Source: Nyssa sinensis | Lineage: Eukaryota > Streptophyta > Magnoliopsida > Cornales > Nyssaceae | Direction: 5' to 3' | Assembly: GCA_008638375.1 (NCBI GenBank) | Contig: CM018038.1 | Span: 28,494,753-28,558,752 of the forward strand | Length of the DNA stretch: 64,000 nucleotides | In this document: positions 32,101 to 43,936 of the stretch, piece by piece | Numbering within the stretch: the stretch's first letter is position 1 | Layout of the letters: each line of letters starts with the position of its first letter | Notes under the pieces: model-generated | Database searches by the model: none | Told to the model about the DNA's origin: nothing | The model's input: the letters and a program-made list of their open reading frames with translations, nothing else | Translations under genes and position numbers: made by a program

Positions 32101-35100
32101 GCCTTAATGTAAGGAAATATGTTATAAGTTGTCGTTGTGTGGATCACAAGCTTTTGCCCCTTTGTATATTTTATTTTATTTCTTAACTAACCTTAATCTT
32201 TCAAGTTCCAACTAATAATACTCTGAATCATGGTATCAAGCAAATCTTTACCACAAGTTTTTAATACATTACTTAATCATACCCATCCATTTGTAACACT
32301 ATAAGCGAGACCCAAGTGATAGTAGTATAATTAGTTAATAAAGGAGTGTTACTATTGGGTCCCACAATTGAACGAATAAGATCACGATGTAAGCATGTAG
32401 GAGAAGCATGCACGTCGAAAACCAACTAGAAAAACCTTTGCTTTTATAATATTAATAGATATACGTGTTTGATAAGTGAAGTTGAATTATATTTATATAT
32501 GACAAATAGGTTCAACTCCCACCCCAAGGGCCCCTTACCTATAAAAAATATATATTTCTATATGAAAAACATTATTTTTTAGATTACCAAATACAATAAG
32601 TATGTTTATAATATGAAATCTATGATTTATAAATCAAAATAATCCATAATCATGTATCTTGCATTAGACACAGAGACTAAAGGGTGCAAGATATGTTGTG
32701 CATGTGTATATAGGTATTTATGTATACATACACATGTTATGATGACTCCTCTGATACCCATAACACACATTTCTCTGATAAAACCCAATGTATCTTATTT
32801 CTTAGTTAAATATGGTTCGACTTTTAGATATATATATAAAAGGAAGTTCAGTTTTTTAGTAAGTTTTACAATTTTTTCATAAATTTTACTTTCGTATTAA
32901 ATATAGTTTTTTATATACTAAAAGAAATCCATGCCTTGACCTCTATTTTTTTAATAGATAATGCACACGCACCCATATCCCATCCGGGACTTGAACCCCG
33001 CACCTCACCTTTTGGAAGTGGCAAGAGATACGACTCAAGCCACCAGCTGGAGGTAACCCTGACCTCCAAGTTTTATAGGTTACATGGTAACGAGTGTTTG
33101 TCTACTAGGTGCATAAAATTACAAATTCTATTTTAAATTATTGAAACATCCAAGAGGTGTCAAACATGTGTAAAGAAATGTGGAAGAAGGGTCATGACTC
33201 TTTCCTAAAAATGTCCATGCTTCCTAGTGACATGAAACAACATTACATACATCATCAATACCAATGTACATCAGGGAAATTACCAAAAAAAAACCTACAA
33301 ATAAACTCGTCAACTGACTTATCAAATAAAATTAAACTCAAAGAAAAAGGACAAAAATATTGTCCATCCAAAGAGCTCCTAAGATGAAGGAAGCCTTTCA
33401 AATTGACTGCTTAGAAGCCAACATCTTTTTAAAATGAAATTGTTGCATTCCACTTTTACTCTCAGTTTCTCACACAATATCATGTTATGACCATATTGTA
33501 GAGTCTCATATTTCCCAAAAAATTAATAAAGCTATAAACATATAAGGGTATTCTTCAACTATCCAAAAGTATAATATTTTCAAAAAATGGTCTTTAAACC
33601 TACATATAGACAACATCTCTCCTACAAAAAAAGCGATGATTCCTCTCTCTCCAAAATACACCAAAATAAGCAAGTAGGCGTAATCCTCCACACCTTCCGT
33701 GAACCTTTCCTCCCACCAGCCCCTAACCACCCTTTCAAAAACTCCATTATAGAGTAAGGCATGGCCCAACAACACCCAAACAAAGAGAGTAATCAGTCCC
33801 ATACTTCCTTCACAAATGGGCAATAAAAAAAAAGGTGATTTATGCTCTCCTCGTTCCTTGAGCAAAAACAACATCCTCCAGCCAATTGGAAGCCTTTCCT
33901 TCCACACTATCCTGTCTATCTCCCAACCTCAGATTTTGTTGATGCAGGAAATTCAATAAGCTCGCCACTTCCTCCAACTCCCAATCGAGAAAATTCCTTC
34001 GAAAGCTAGGAGTCCAGACAACTCTACCATCCACCAGTGACATAAAATCTGCCACTCTTGCGGCCTTGCCTCCTTATTTGACGAAAGCTGGAATAAACAG
34101 GGATATCTCTCCCTCAAAGAAACATATCCACACCAAACATCCTCCTAAAACCTAACACACTCTCCTCTACCAATCAAGAAACCCACCCTGTTAACAAAAG
34201 CTTCTTTACCCTTATCAATAGCCTTCCACAGACTCAAACCATAAGGATCCTCCACAAACCAATTGGGGTTGCTTACAAATTATGGAGAATTGATTCTCAG
34301 GTAGAATCAGTTTGGTATTTGGATGAATGTATTTCAAAAGTGATTATGATGTTAGAAGTAATTATTGGATATTTGATAAACATTATTCAAAAGTAAATAT
34401 GGACTATGAGTTTTTTTTATCATTTACGCAATAGATTCTTTGTATATAATTAAATAAATATTATATATTATAAATAGATTAATTATTAACAAAGTAATTA
34501 TATAAGATATGTAAATATATATAGGATACATGAGGTATTTTGAAAAAAGATAAGGATGTATGTATTCTTTTTTTTAAAAAAAAAAGGTTAAAAAAAGTTA
34601 GGCTAATTTTAGTGATTTATTAAGACCAAAATAGTAAATTTGCACAAGAATATTTCTGTAATATGACAAAAAAGAGAGGGTAAAATGCACATTTGTATGT
34701 TGCAAACCATGAATTACGTTTCAATAATCGGAGCCAAAAAACTAGCAAATCAAGGTTCCGCATCTTTTACCACAAAACGAACAATTTGAGGTGCATAATG
34801 CACTTCCAAACAGGGCTTAAGCTTATGAAATTGAAGGAGCAGTTGAGTTGAACTTAACAATTTGTGAGAGTATGGAGAGACGTTCTAGACTGGATCCATC
34901 TTCTTTTTTCTATCACTATGCTTTCTCACTCTCAAGGATTGTTCTAACATTAGTGGCAACATGAACTATCCTCAAGCTCAAAACTATTATCTTATGCCCA
35001 CACCTCATTAATTTGGGTCATTAAAAGTCAATTTTTATTTTTTAAAAAAAATTAATGTGTTTGTGAAGTTTTAGATTCTTTAACTTCTATTTATTTTTTG

Positions 35101-38100
35101 TGAAGTTTTATTGGTATTTCCATATTTGACTTGATGACTACACCGTACAAGCAAGTATAGCTAGGGCCAACAATTGTTGTTTATTTCTTTCTTTTTTGCT
35201 AAGTCTTCTTTTCCATCTTCTTTTATGTTAGAAGTATATTAGGATTAGCTACATTATTATAATAATAGGGTTGGCCGTCACGATGTTTGTTTCCTTTTCT
35301 AATTATTACCTTGTACAACTCTTATGACTCTCCTATATAAGGAGGTCTCTAGTATAGTTTTAATCAAACAAGTAATCTAATACAATGTAGTCATTTTGGG
35401 TTCTTCCGCTTTTCTCTCTTCTCCCTTTCTCTTCTCTTTTATTTTTATTACACCAAATCTAATATGTTATCAAAGCCTACTTCGATCCCTCTCATCTACT
35501 CTCTTTCTTTTTCACGCACCACCTACCTAACTCCTTTCTCTAACCTTCTCTCTGCAAGTAGCCAAAAGCACATCATCCTCTTTCTACCTTTTTACCCTTA
35601 ACTTCTTTGATCTCGGCGACTAAGGATTTTGTGCTCAAATTCTCTTAATCTTGTTACTTGAAGTAGAAGGTACAATGATCCAGCAATTTGTAATGATTCT
35701 TAGCATAAATTTCAGCCCAAAACTTGCTAAATTATAAACAAACACCATAACGGCTAACCCTAATATACTTCTAACACCAATCATTGATTGCAGACATCTT
35801 AACCAAGACATATTGTCAAATATGTCGTCGTCACTCTACTACTATCCAGGAAGCCTACGTGATCTTATCTTCAAACTCAAGTTGATCTCTCTTGTTCTCC
35901 ACCTTGAGTTTGAGGGAGGCTATTAGAAGTATATTAGGGTTGGCTATATTATTGTGATATTAGGGTTAGCCGTCATGGTGTTTATTTCCTTTTCCAATTC
36001 TTACCTTGCACAACTCTTATGACTCTCCTATATATGGAGGTCTCTAGTACAAGTAATCTAATACAATGTAGTCGTTTTGGATTCTTACGCTTTTCTCTAT
36101 TTCCCCCTTTTCTCTTCTCTTTTATTTTTATGACACCAAATCTAATATTTTCATTTTTGCTAATCTATAAATCAGGCTCTCACCAAACAGCCACGACCTC
36201 TAAGAAGTCCAAAACATACGACTTCCTACAAAGTTTATTCTTCCAAAATACTAGCATAGAAAGGAAGTTGAACCAAACAAACCTAAAATACTTAACCTGC
36301 AAACCCATTTCCCTAACCAAGATCAATTTTCATTGATAAAAGTTTGATAACTAAAGTGAGAAAACATTTAGTGCATGCTCGTGTCATGCTTATGTTGACA
36401 ACTAGGATCCACCATTTGAGGCATTCCATCTAAGAGATTGAGTGTATAAAAGTATCACAAACAATATACTTTATCCATTCAATGTTTCAATTTCATTTGA
36501 TGGTCGATATCTTATTAGTATTTTAAAGGAAGAGATGTGCAGACCAAACGTCGGACCTTTTATTTACATTTTTTTTGCATAGTTAAGCTTTTGAATTGAG
36601 GCAATCAGACAGTAGGCCCTAATTCTGGAAGTAAGGCATCTTGTGGTACAACTACCTTAGCTTTGGTTTAGGTGGTAAAGGAGTGGGGTGGGTAAGGTTC
36701 AAATATTACACAGGAAAAAAAAATGTTCAGTGAGTTCTTTGGGTTGCGAAACATTTTTGCTGGTCTTCCAGATTGAAGAAATTTTCAAGGGCATTTTGAT
36801 ACTTTCCCCTTCCAATGAAATTCGAAAAAAATAGGGTAATCAACCTCGAGACCATGCCACAAGCCCACAACCATGGTCGTCATTGGCATGTTTACTTCAG
36901 TTGAACCAACTCCCTCTCCATCTTTCCATCTTCATTCTCAACATTATCAAAGCCTTTTCAGAGTTATATTTGTAGTACAATGCAAATACATATTATCGTG
37001 CCATTCTAATTAATCCAAGAGAATACCAGTAGATGCATACAATTAGATCCTTGAATAATATGTTGAACAGGTATTCAAAACCACTCACAGATGTGCTCCT
37101 TTGCAAATTCTTAAAGGTGCTATTGGTTGCTTTCTTGCAAGTGAAAGAACCATCTTAGCCTGCTGGTCCTAATCAGCCCCACCCCAAACCCACCAAATAC
37201 CTCAACTCCGAATTTCTCTTTCCTAGCCCTACACTGAACATTCTTATCCACATCCCAGGGTCTATACTAGTAATTATTTTGATTTTCTCATGTGTTGCCC
37301 ATTACTCCAAATTACCAACTGTTCAACGATCATGAATAGCCACAAACTCATTTGAATGGCAATGAATACATTCATAGAAACCAAGTCATTTTGTATGAAT
37401 GCAATTAGGGAGATTGGGGGCGAGAGAGGGAGAGACAGAGAGGAGAGCAAAAAAAAAGGCAGAAAGAGTTTGAGAAAGAGAGATGGAAGGAGAGCCAAAA
37501 AAAAAAAAAAACAGTTATAGAGGGGGGGAAAAAGGAAGCTCTATAATCGAAGACAATCAGCATAATCACCTATATCACTTGTTCTGGTCAGAGAGTGCAA
37601 AATACTGAATGGATTAAATCAATTTTTCCCCCAAAAACTTTGTGCTTACTTTCATCTTAGTCAATTAAAAAATGCATAACCAAAAACAATTAGAGAGCAC
37701 ATAGTACAAAAAAGAACTAGAAGCACCACCAGTGAGCCTTAATCTAAGCTATTTGGAGAATTGGAGCATGATTCATGGAATAATGGGAGGCCAGCTTGTA
37801 GTTAGAGAGGGGCCTGCCAACCTAGCAGACACCTTAAGGCAGGTAAGGAATTCTTACAAATTATTAACCCTACATGATTCGTAAGACTAGGAAAAATAAT
37901 AACAACAAGGGTATCACACCACATTTGTTATGGGGAACTGCAACTGCAACGCACTCATATATTATAAAAATGATTCATGTAAACAACCATTATTTTCTAT
38001 CATCTTTCCTATACTAATGACCTTTCACTATTTGTACTCTAATTGTGCAAAAAATTTATTTTCCCGTTTCTACCTCCATTCAGCACCTTCCTCTCATAAA

Positions 38101-40422
38101 AAATCGCATCTTCTGGACTCTTTAATAATCAGGTTTTTAAGGAAATAAATTAACAATGTCAATCAATGTATCACATAGTGAGCTATTCCCTTTTTTTATA
38201 TAGTGTCCATAACTCCATATCAATTTCTGTCTTATCCTTCTTTTTTTCCTGCACATACAGCTCAATACTCCGATAAGCCTATTCTCTAATCTTTTTGGTT
38301 AAGTCTCATTTCACTACATTTTTATAGGTACATCACACACACTCTGTCCTTTAAGGGGACTTTAACCCTCAACCTCCCTTATGAGGAGATGGAGGAAGTA
38401 CCAACCAACCGGTTTTCACTACATAATATCTTACAAATATATTTCTTGGCTTTTCAATATTTTCTCAGTAGAGTACAATTAGTTCTATTGTTTTTTAATA
38501 GAAATTTTCAATTAATATGCATCTTTTATAACAAAAATAAAACACACAAGAAGCAAATCTAAAATCCCCAATGGGCAAATCACAACTTTAACTGCTCACT
38601 TCAAATCCAAAGAACATCCCTCTCAGTCACTCCCTACCTACATTTGGGGCTCCTAAAACTATCATTTCGAAGATTCTATATACAATTAACGCACCCTGAA
38701 ATTTGGATTTCATATTTAGCAAGATTGTGTTTCAGAATCTAATTCTGAAACCTTTGGAATGAGTTACCCTTACACTATTCTAGCATGTCTTCTTTATTCA
38801 CATTGAACAGCACTGCAACATTTTTAAGTAACTCACACCATAGTGTATAGTTCTCCTTAATCCCTAGGCTGAATAGGATGTGATAGCGATATGCATAAGT
38901 GTATGCAGGACATTATTTTTGCTCTAGTCATGGTTGTTGAATTTAAGATGATGAAACTGTGAACAAGGAATAGTGTAAACTGTAAAGCTGGCCTGTTCAC
39001 AGGCATGTTAACATCCTGTAGCTGCCTAGAGTTTCATCCAAAGAAAATACATTATACTCAACCTCTAGCGCACATGACAAGGTTCACTTGCTTTACAATG
39101 TCTGTTGTCCAACAACTGGTTAAGATTTGTTAACTTTCTAGAGACTCGTGTGAAGGAATATGCAAATGATGATATAGTGATATGGATCCAACTTCCAAAG
39201 AGACCAAATGAGGGTTCACTTGTCCAAGAATTTCTATCATTCCAGACAACATTAAGTTATAGCCACTTTGTGAAAAGATGCAAACAGGTGATTTACCTGT
39301 GGCCGATCATGAACCGGATGATAATTCCTTTCTCTTTTTCCAATCGGGTAAGCTTTTCCCCTAATCAAACCCAAAAGCTAGTTAGTTCCTTTTTTGATCA
39401 AGCAAAGGCGTAACAATAAAGATCCACTTGGAACATACCAAGAGAGTATTAAACTATTACCTTGAGGCATCCAAGTTTGTCTGACAGAATCGCGCCTCTT
39501 CCTACTACTAAAAGCAGTATTTATTCCAATAACTATAAATGCCTTCTTCCTGGGTGGGCCTTCAAGAGATGAGGCAGAGTTGGCACCGGAGCCATCAGAC
39601 CTCCCCATCTCCTGAGAACTCCGAGTTGCAGCCAATTCCATCTGAAGCATCGAAATTGACTTGTCTAGGGAACTGACAGGCCGCCAAAAAATTCATCAAC
39701 CAACTTATCAATACAAACCTAAAGTGTATAAATATAGAAAAATTATGACTACTAAGACTCCGAACTCACTGAATTGCTTCATGTGTTCTGTAAACCTCTT
39801 CCACTACATCCTCCTTGTCTTGTCCAGGCTTCTCGTACAAGAAAATGATCAAATTCAAATAAGAATAGATTGAATATCTCTATGACTATATGTGCTGCAT
39901 CTGTACATATATACTCAGACAAAAGTGATCCATAAGATATGAATCATTATATTCAAATTGCAATATACATGTTTGTGTATGTAAAAGACACCTTCTTCTT
40001 AGTTGCGCAGTCCTTAGAAATGATCGGCAAGTCTTGTTCATGTCGATTTCGCGATATGAGCTGATCGTTAGATTCAGGTGGAGCCCACAATCTGCGCCAC
40101 GATTCAAATCACAATCAAACCAACTATCAACTAGTAAGCAAAATTAAATTTACCAATATTACCAGTATTATACATACAAATATGGATACAAAAACAGGCT
40201 CTTATATATAAGTAATAACGTCGAGGAGAACAGGGATCCGTCGAACAGATAATTCTAGCCCTAGATTGATTCACGAATACATCGATGAAAACATCCCAAA
40301 AAGAATTATAGAGAGAGAGAGATAGACCTGTTTGTAAAGAGCATTCCGAGGAAGAAGAACAAGGTGGAGAAAATGGGAATCCATTTTGTAGATACTTTCC
40401 CACTGTTTCTGCTTTTCATCAT
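29185..40422 (-). CDS. B3GALT7: Beta-1,3-galactosyltransferase (GT31), complete 11-exon gene
   Basis: This is a type II Golgi enzyme expected to transfer galactose in beta-1,3 linkage onto glycoprotein glycans (family knowledge). Exons: 40422-40328, 40091-39992, 39831-39770, 39672-39461, 39360-39297, 30870-30798, 30707-30587, 30456-30369, 30267-30142, 29858-29749, 29333-29185. They sum to 1,200 nt, 399 residues plus TAA, with GT-AG splice sites and consistent phases. Residues about 12-30 ([17 protein letters not shown]) form the signal anchor. A DUF4094-like stem follows ([19 protein letters not shown]). The catalytic domain starts at about residue 130 with [20 protein letters not shown]. The metal-binding DDD motif is at residues 235-237 ([13 protein letters not shown]), and [16 protein letters not shown] is in exon 10. 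Two adjacent ATGs open the frame; the first is used here. Intron 5 is 8,426 bp. The B3GALT7 name is the closest paralogue I recall; the family call is firm, the number less so. Confidence 0.95.
30871..32937. other. Galactosyltransferase intron 5, 3' part, no gene seen
   Basis: AT-rich intron DNA with a short (AG)n tract near 31370-31390 and scattered A/T runs. A possible SINE remnant (GGTTCAACTCCCACCCCAAG) lies near 32510. No coding similarity. Confidence 0.5.
32948..33056 (-). mobile_element. Short tRNA-derived SINE, minus strand
   Basis: On the minus strand, TGGTGGCTTGAGTCGTATC (box A-like) is followed by GGGGTTCAAGTCCCGG (box B), about 45 nt apart. A TCTATTAAAAAAATAG tail ends it. TGACCTC occurs on both sides (about 32938 and 33059), a likely short target duplication. 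It lies in intron 5 of the galactosyltransferase gene. Confidence 0.65.
33490..34270 (-). mobile_element. L1 LINE 3' fragment in galactosyltransferase intron 5
   Basis: The minus strand encodes a late L1 ORF2 segment: [20 protein letters not shown] near 34000, a degraded zinc-binding region around 33850-33800 ([19 protein letters not shown]), then [20 protein letters not shown] near 33620. The VW-P-FRRN-LDWE block also occurs in the L1 at 12174-13786. The fragment is truncated at both ends and frameshifted, and lies in the sense orientation of the host gene. Confidence 0.8.
34271..35225. other. Galactosyltransferase intron 5, mixed AT-rich sequence
   Basis: AT-rich DNA. The part from 34280 to about 34820 (TTGGTATTTGGATGAATG at the left, GCACTTCCAAACAGGGC at the right) may be a degraded MITE, but no clear termini were found. 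The rest shows nothing. Confidence 0.35.
35226..36147 (+). mobile_element. TRIM: miniature LTR retrotransposon (about 0.92 kb)
   Basis: Two direct LTRs, 35226-35464 (239 bp, TGTTAGAAGTATATTAGG...) and 35921-36147 (227 bp, TATTAGAAGTATATTAGG...), share blocks such as CAACTCTTATGACTCTCC. They enclose 456 bp. Immediately after the first LTR, TGTTATCAAAGCC resembles the standard plant Met-tRNA primer site with two changes. Immediately before the second LTR, TTTGAGGGAGGC is a polypurine tract. There are no genes. This is the layout of a terminal-repeat retrotransposon in miniature, here in intron 5 of the galactosyltransferase gene, antisense to it. Flanks TTTTA and TTTTC are a possible target duplication. 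Confidence 0.82.
36148..39296. other. Galactosyltransferase intron 5, 5' part, no gene seen
   Basis: Intronic DNA without a recognisable element. It includes a purine-rich patch on the plus strand (about 37405-37525, GAGAGAGGGAGAGACAGAGA) and several A runs. Open frames here are short and lack family resemblance. Confidence 0.5.
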
Positions 40423-40462
40423 TACTCAAGAGTATATATGTACAGAGAGAATGAAGTTCTGC

Positions 40463-40466
<4 letters not shown>

Positions 40467-40499
<33 letters not shown>
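40467..40499. repeat. (AG)16 microsatellite in the galactosyltransferase leader
   Basis: Sixteen AG dinucleotides, which are CT repeats on the gene's own strand, lie 45-77 bp upstream of the start codon. They fall between the TATA-like site and the ATG, so they are probably transcribed as 5' UTR. CT-rich leaders are common in plant core promoters. Confidence 0.9.
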
Positions 40500-40501
<2 letters not shown>

Positions 40502-40542
40502 TGTTATGGAGCTGGAAACATCGACCGAGAATGACGGAGGTG

Positions 40543-40552
40543 TTTATATAAG
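40543..40552 (-). promoter_or_regulatory. Likely TATA box of the galactosyltransferase gene
   Basis: The minus strand reads CTTATATAAA about 120 bp upstream of the start codon, flanked by GC-richer DNA. A start about 30 bp downstream would give a leader of roughly 90-100 nt containing the CT repeat. Inferred from position and consensus only. Confidence 0.55.
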
Positions 40553-40559
40553 AACATGT

Positions 40560-41900
40560 TTGGCGTAACAAGCGCGGTTTGGACCGTCAAATTTTTGAAG
40601 TACCTCTTTCCATCTCGCCCCGTCATGCGTCTCTGTGCCGAATGTTTGACACTGAACGCGGTTTCTTTCCCTATTTCTGTTTGTCGACGTGTTTGCCAAT
40701 TGCCATTCGTCTATTAAGTTTTATTTTATTTTGAACACTGCCAATTGCTCCCTCCACGTTTCCTTTCCATCCTAGTCTAAATATTAATTTAAAAAAAATA
40801 ATAATAATTGGCTAATATTATCACAAATACAAATTTATAAATGCATAAATATGTATACATGTATTTATATCTATATATATATATATGTAAGAATATTTAA
40901 GAAAATATGAGAACATTAAAAAATATATATTTAATTTAAATATATAATCAAAAAAAAGGTGAAATAAGGTATCTAAAGAAGACATAACACTTATAAAAAA
41001 AGACGAAATTAATGGTTAAATGCAAAAAAAGAAAAAAAAATCCTAAACAAAATACATGTAGTCCTAGAATATTAGTTGCAATTATTTTTTTATTTTTGTC
41101 AAAATATAAAATCAAAACAACAAATTCCTCCAATCGAGATATTGAATTTACAATTTCTTTTATTCAATCAATAGAAATATCCCAAAACCTTAATTTCACG
41201 TTCTAAAAGAATGTCATTTCACATCCTTAAATTTGAAACCCTAGTCTCTCTTGACAAGAGGTGTTTGTTTACTCACATGATCCTTTTTTAAATTAGGTCC
41301 CACTCAAATTTGCTTAACTAAAAAAGTTCTTATATTTTTATGATAAAAATCCTTTTTTTTAATAACATTCTATGCCATGTAAGAACTTGCACAATAATAA
41401 TTCACATTATGTTTCAAACTCTTTTTCAGATTTCAAAATTCAATAACTTCAAATAAAAAATTTTATTTTTTATAAAATTTATGTATTTAGACTCTAAAAA
41501 TTAAGATCTATTAAATAAGATACATATTCCGGATGGAATTTTGAAGGAAAAAATCATTGTCCAAATAAAGAAATATGCTAAAAATTGAAACAAAATGCCA
41601 AATTAAGGGCCAAAAATGTCATTTTTAGCAAAATTAACAGCGCAAACCGTCTACGGTATTTGGGTTAGTTAGATTTCAAAAAAAAAAAATACATAAATTC
41701 ACATATAATTTGTTTAAAATGGACAACTAAACGCAAAGTTGCGTCAATTTGATGTTTTACACATGAATTGTGTTTTTTTCCCAACTTAGGTACATTAGGT
41801 TGTCTATTTATCGATTTCATCATATAGATGTGAAAAAAATAGAGGACGATGAAACTTTAACTCGGTAATATTAAACAGAGACACAATTAATTAAACACTA
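40560..41900. other. Intergenic DNA upstream of the galactosyltransferase gene
   Basis: The first 200 bp are moderately GC-rich and probably proximal promoter. The rest is AT-rich with no coding similarity. Confidence 0.5.
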
Positions 41901-41914
41901 AAAGTTCTTTACAA

Positions 41915-42450
41915 ATAAAGTGAGATTTATAGTTTTAATCAAAATTAATTTCAATTCAATTCCAATATTAAAGAACTAATAAAACTTCACTGATTTAATC
42001 AAAATTAGTTTCGATTCAATTCAGTATAAAAGAAAGAGAAAAATTCCACTTCTTAATCAAATTCAATTTCAATTCAATTCCAGTATTTAAGAAATATCGA
42101 AATTTTTCTATTTTAATCAAATCAATTTCAATTTAGTTCCACTATAAAAGAAACAAGGCGGTCTTTCTTTTTTAATAAATAAATAGTTTCACATCAGTTC
42201 GCAATATTTCAAAAATCAATTTCAGTATTTAAGGAGTGAAATTTCACTATTTTTATCAAAATCAATTCAATTCGAGTATTTAAAAAATAGAAAATTTCAT
42301 TGTAAGCAAAATTAGTTTAAATTCAGATCCGTTATTAAAGAAATTGTGAATTTGTACTGTTTTAATCAAAATCAATTTCAATTTTGTTTTAGTATTAAAG
42401 AAATAACTAAAATTTGACTATTTTAATAAAAATCAGTTACAAGTAAAATC
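41915..42450. repeat. 58-59-bp degenerate tandem repeat, about 9 copies
   Basis: A unit with TTTTAATCAAAATTAATTTC, then AATTCAATTCC and AGTATTAAAGAAA, recurs near 41936, 41994, 42052, 42111, 42303, 42360 and 42420. Two weaker copies fill the gap. Period is about 58-59 bp. Copies are diverged but colinear, so this is an old minisatellite with no coding function. Confidence 0.8.
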
Positions 42451-43283
42451 TCTTTTATAATAAAAACTTCACCATCCCAATAGGAGTTTGAAACATGCTT
42501 TAGGTAATGTAGCCAGTAATGAATAAGACAATTTGCTCAATAAAAATGATTTTGAAAAATTAGCCAAAGGACCAAACAATATTGTTTGAAAAGCAAAGCG
42601 CAAAAACTAGCACAAATGGAACCCTTGATGTGTCTCACATGTCAATTTCGTCTACTTTAAATTGTACTGTCAGCCACTAAGTATAATGTCAAGGGTTCAT
42701 ATAAATCACAATTCACAAATGTCTTGCCATATTTTATTAACCTCTTCATATCACAAAAAGTGTCAAAATAATAAATGAAAGCAATAAATTTTCAAAAATT
42801 TCAACTATAAACATGAAATGCATTTCAGAGTAAGAAAACGTAAGCACTTACATATGCTGATAGTAGATATAAGAAGAAATATCTATTAAGTGCAATTATG
42901 AAAGAAAGCATAAATAGTTGAATGCTCTTATAATTAATAAGTATAGAAAATAAAAAATTTATTAATTATTAAATTTTATTGTACTTATATTAATTAAAAA
43001 TTTGTTATTTATATGTAAATAATTTTCGACGACCTTATATAATTTTTTTCTTAAAAAATATATATATAATATTCAATTTAATTTAAAATAAATAAACCAC
43101 TAGTATCTTTTTGGATCAGAGAAATTGTATTTTGTATTCACTTGTAATATGTTTACTCTAATTATGTAAAATTAATAAATATAACTACTATGATCATATG
43201 TTACAAATGGAATATATATAAGTACATGTATAGAATTATTTTATTTATCTTATAATTAACATTATAAAGAATATTTAAAAAAA
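42451..43283. other. Intergenic AT-rich sequence, no gene seen
   Basis: Very AT-rich DNA between the minisatellite and the gypsy element. Nothing recognisable. Confidence 0.55.
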
Positions 43284-43288
43284 AAAAG

Positions 43289-43856
43289 TGATATACCACA
43301 GAGTGACCGACCAATCCTCACTTGACACGTATGACTACAAACCAGCCCATGCTCGGCCATTCATAACACCCATACAGAACTTCTAGGTCCTAGCACAGAC
43401 CTACAGAGCAGATCTACGTTCCTACAGAACTTACGGGTCTGAGTGCCGACCTTCAGAATACTCTCCTTAGTGCAGAGCTTATCACCGTCTTAATATTTGC
43501 CTAGCAAAGAATAAGGAAACAATCTTCTACCAGGAAACTGCCACACATGGTTATCTCTATTGATACAATATCCAACAAGGTAACTGCCTTACTCCGGTGA
43601 TCAAATCCCTGCTTTCATGGCTCCAAATCTTAATCAACTTAGGAGAGTCGCCACCTATAAATTAAACCCTAAAGATACGCTTTATTTTCTATGCTCATTC
43701 TTTGACTTACATTACAATCTTTTCAATTCAGTTTATTAACTTAAACATCGAAGCGGCTACCGCCGGAGCCAATCCAGTGGTCCTCTGATCTTCTTCTTTC
43801 AGTGTTCTTCAGGGAGCGGAGCTCAGAGTATACATGGGCCAAAAAGTGCAGCATCA
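43289..43856 (+). repeat. 5' LTR of the gypsy element
   Basis: 568 bp, TGATATACCACA...GCAGCATCA. Contains CACCTATAAATTAAACCC near 43651, a probable TATA region, consistent with transcription starting in the LTR. Preceded by AAAAG. Confidence 0.95.
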
Positions 43857-43876
43857 ATTTGGCGCCGTCTGTGAGA
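43857..43876 (+). other. Primer-binding site of the gypsy element
   Basis: ATTTGGCGCCGTCTGTGAGA starts directly after the 5' LTR, where a tRNA 3' end would pair. The TTTGGCGCC core is shared with the smaller element's primer site at 60078-60097. I do not assign the tRNA species. Confidence 0.75.
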
Positions 43877-43936
43877 AACGAAAATTACCAAGTGCTCCAC
43901 CGATTCAAAACTCATTCTCCTTTTTGCTAAAGGATT

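Noticed and set aside
37274..37498. Minus-strand Leu/Ser/Pro-rich frame resembling a signal peptide
   Set aside because: It comes from a purine-rich simple-sequence stretch in the galactosyltransferase intron, with no splice context or conservation visible.
39105..39413. Plus-strand open frame over galactosyltransferase exon 5
   Set aside because: It is antisense to exon 5 and intron sequence, and its reading has no protein features. The real exon is on the minus strand.
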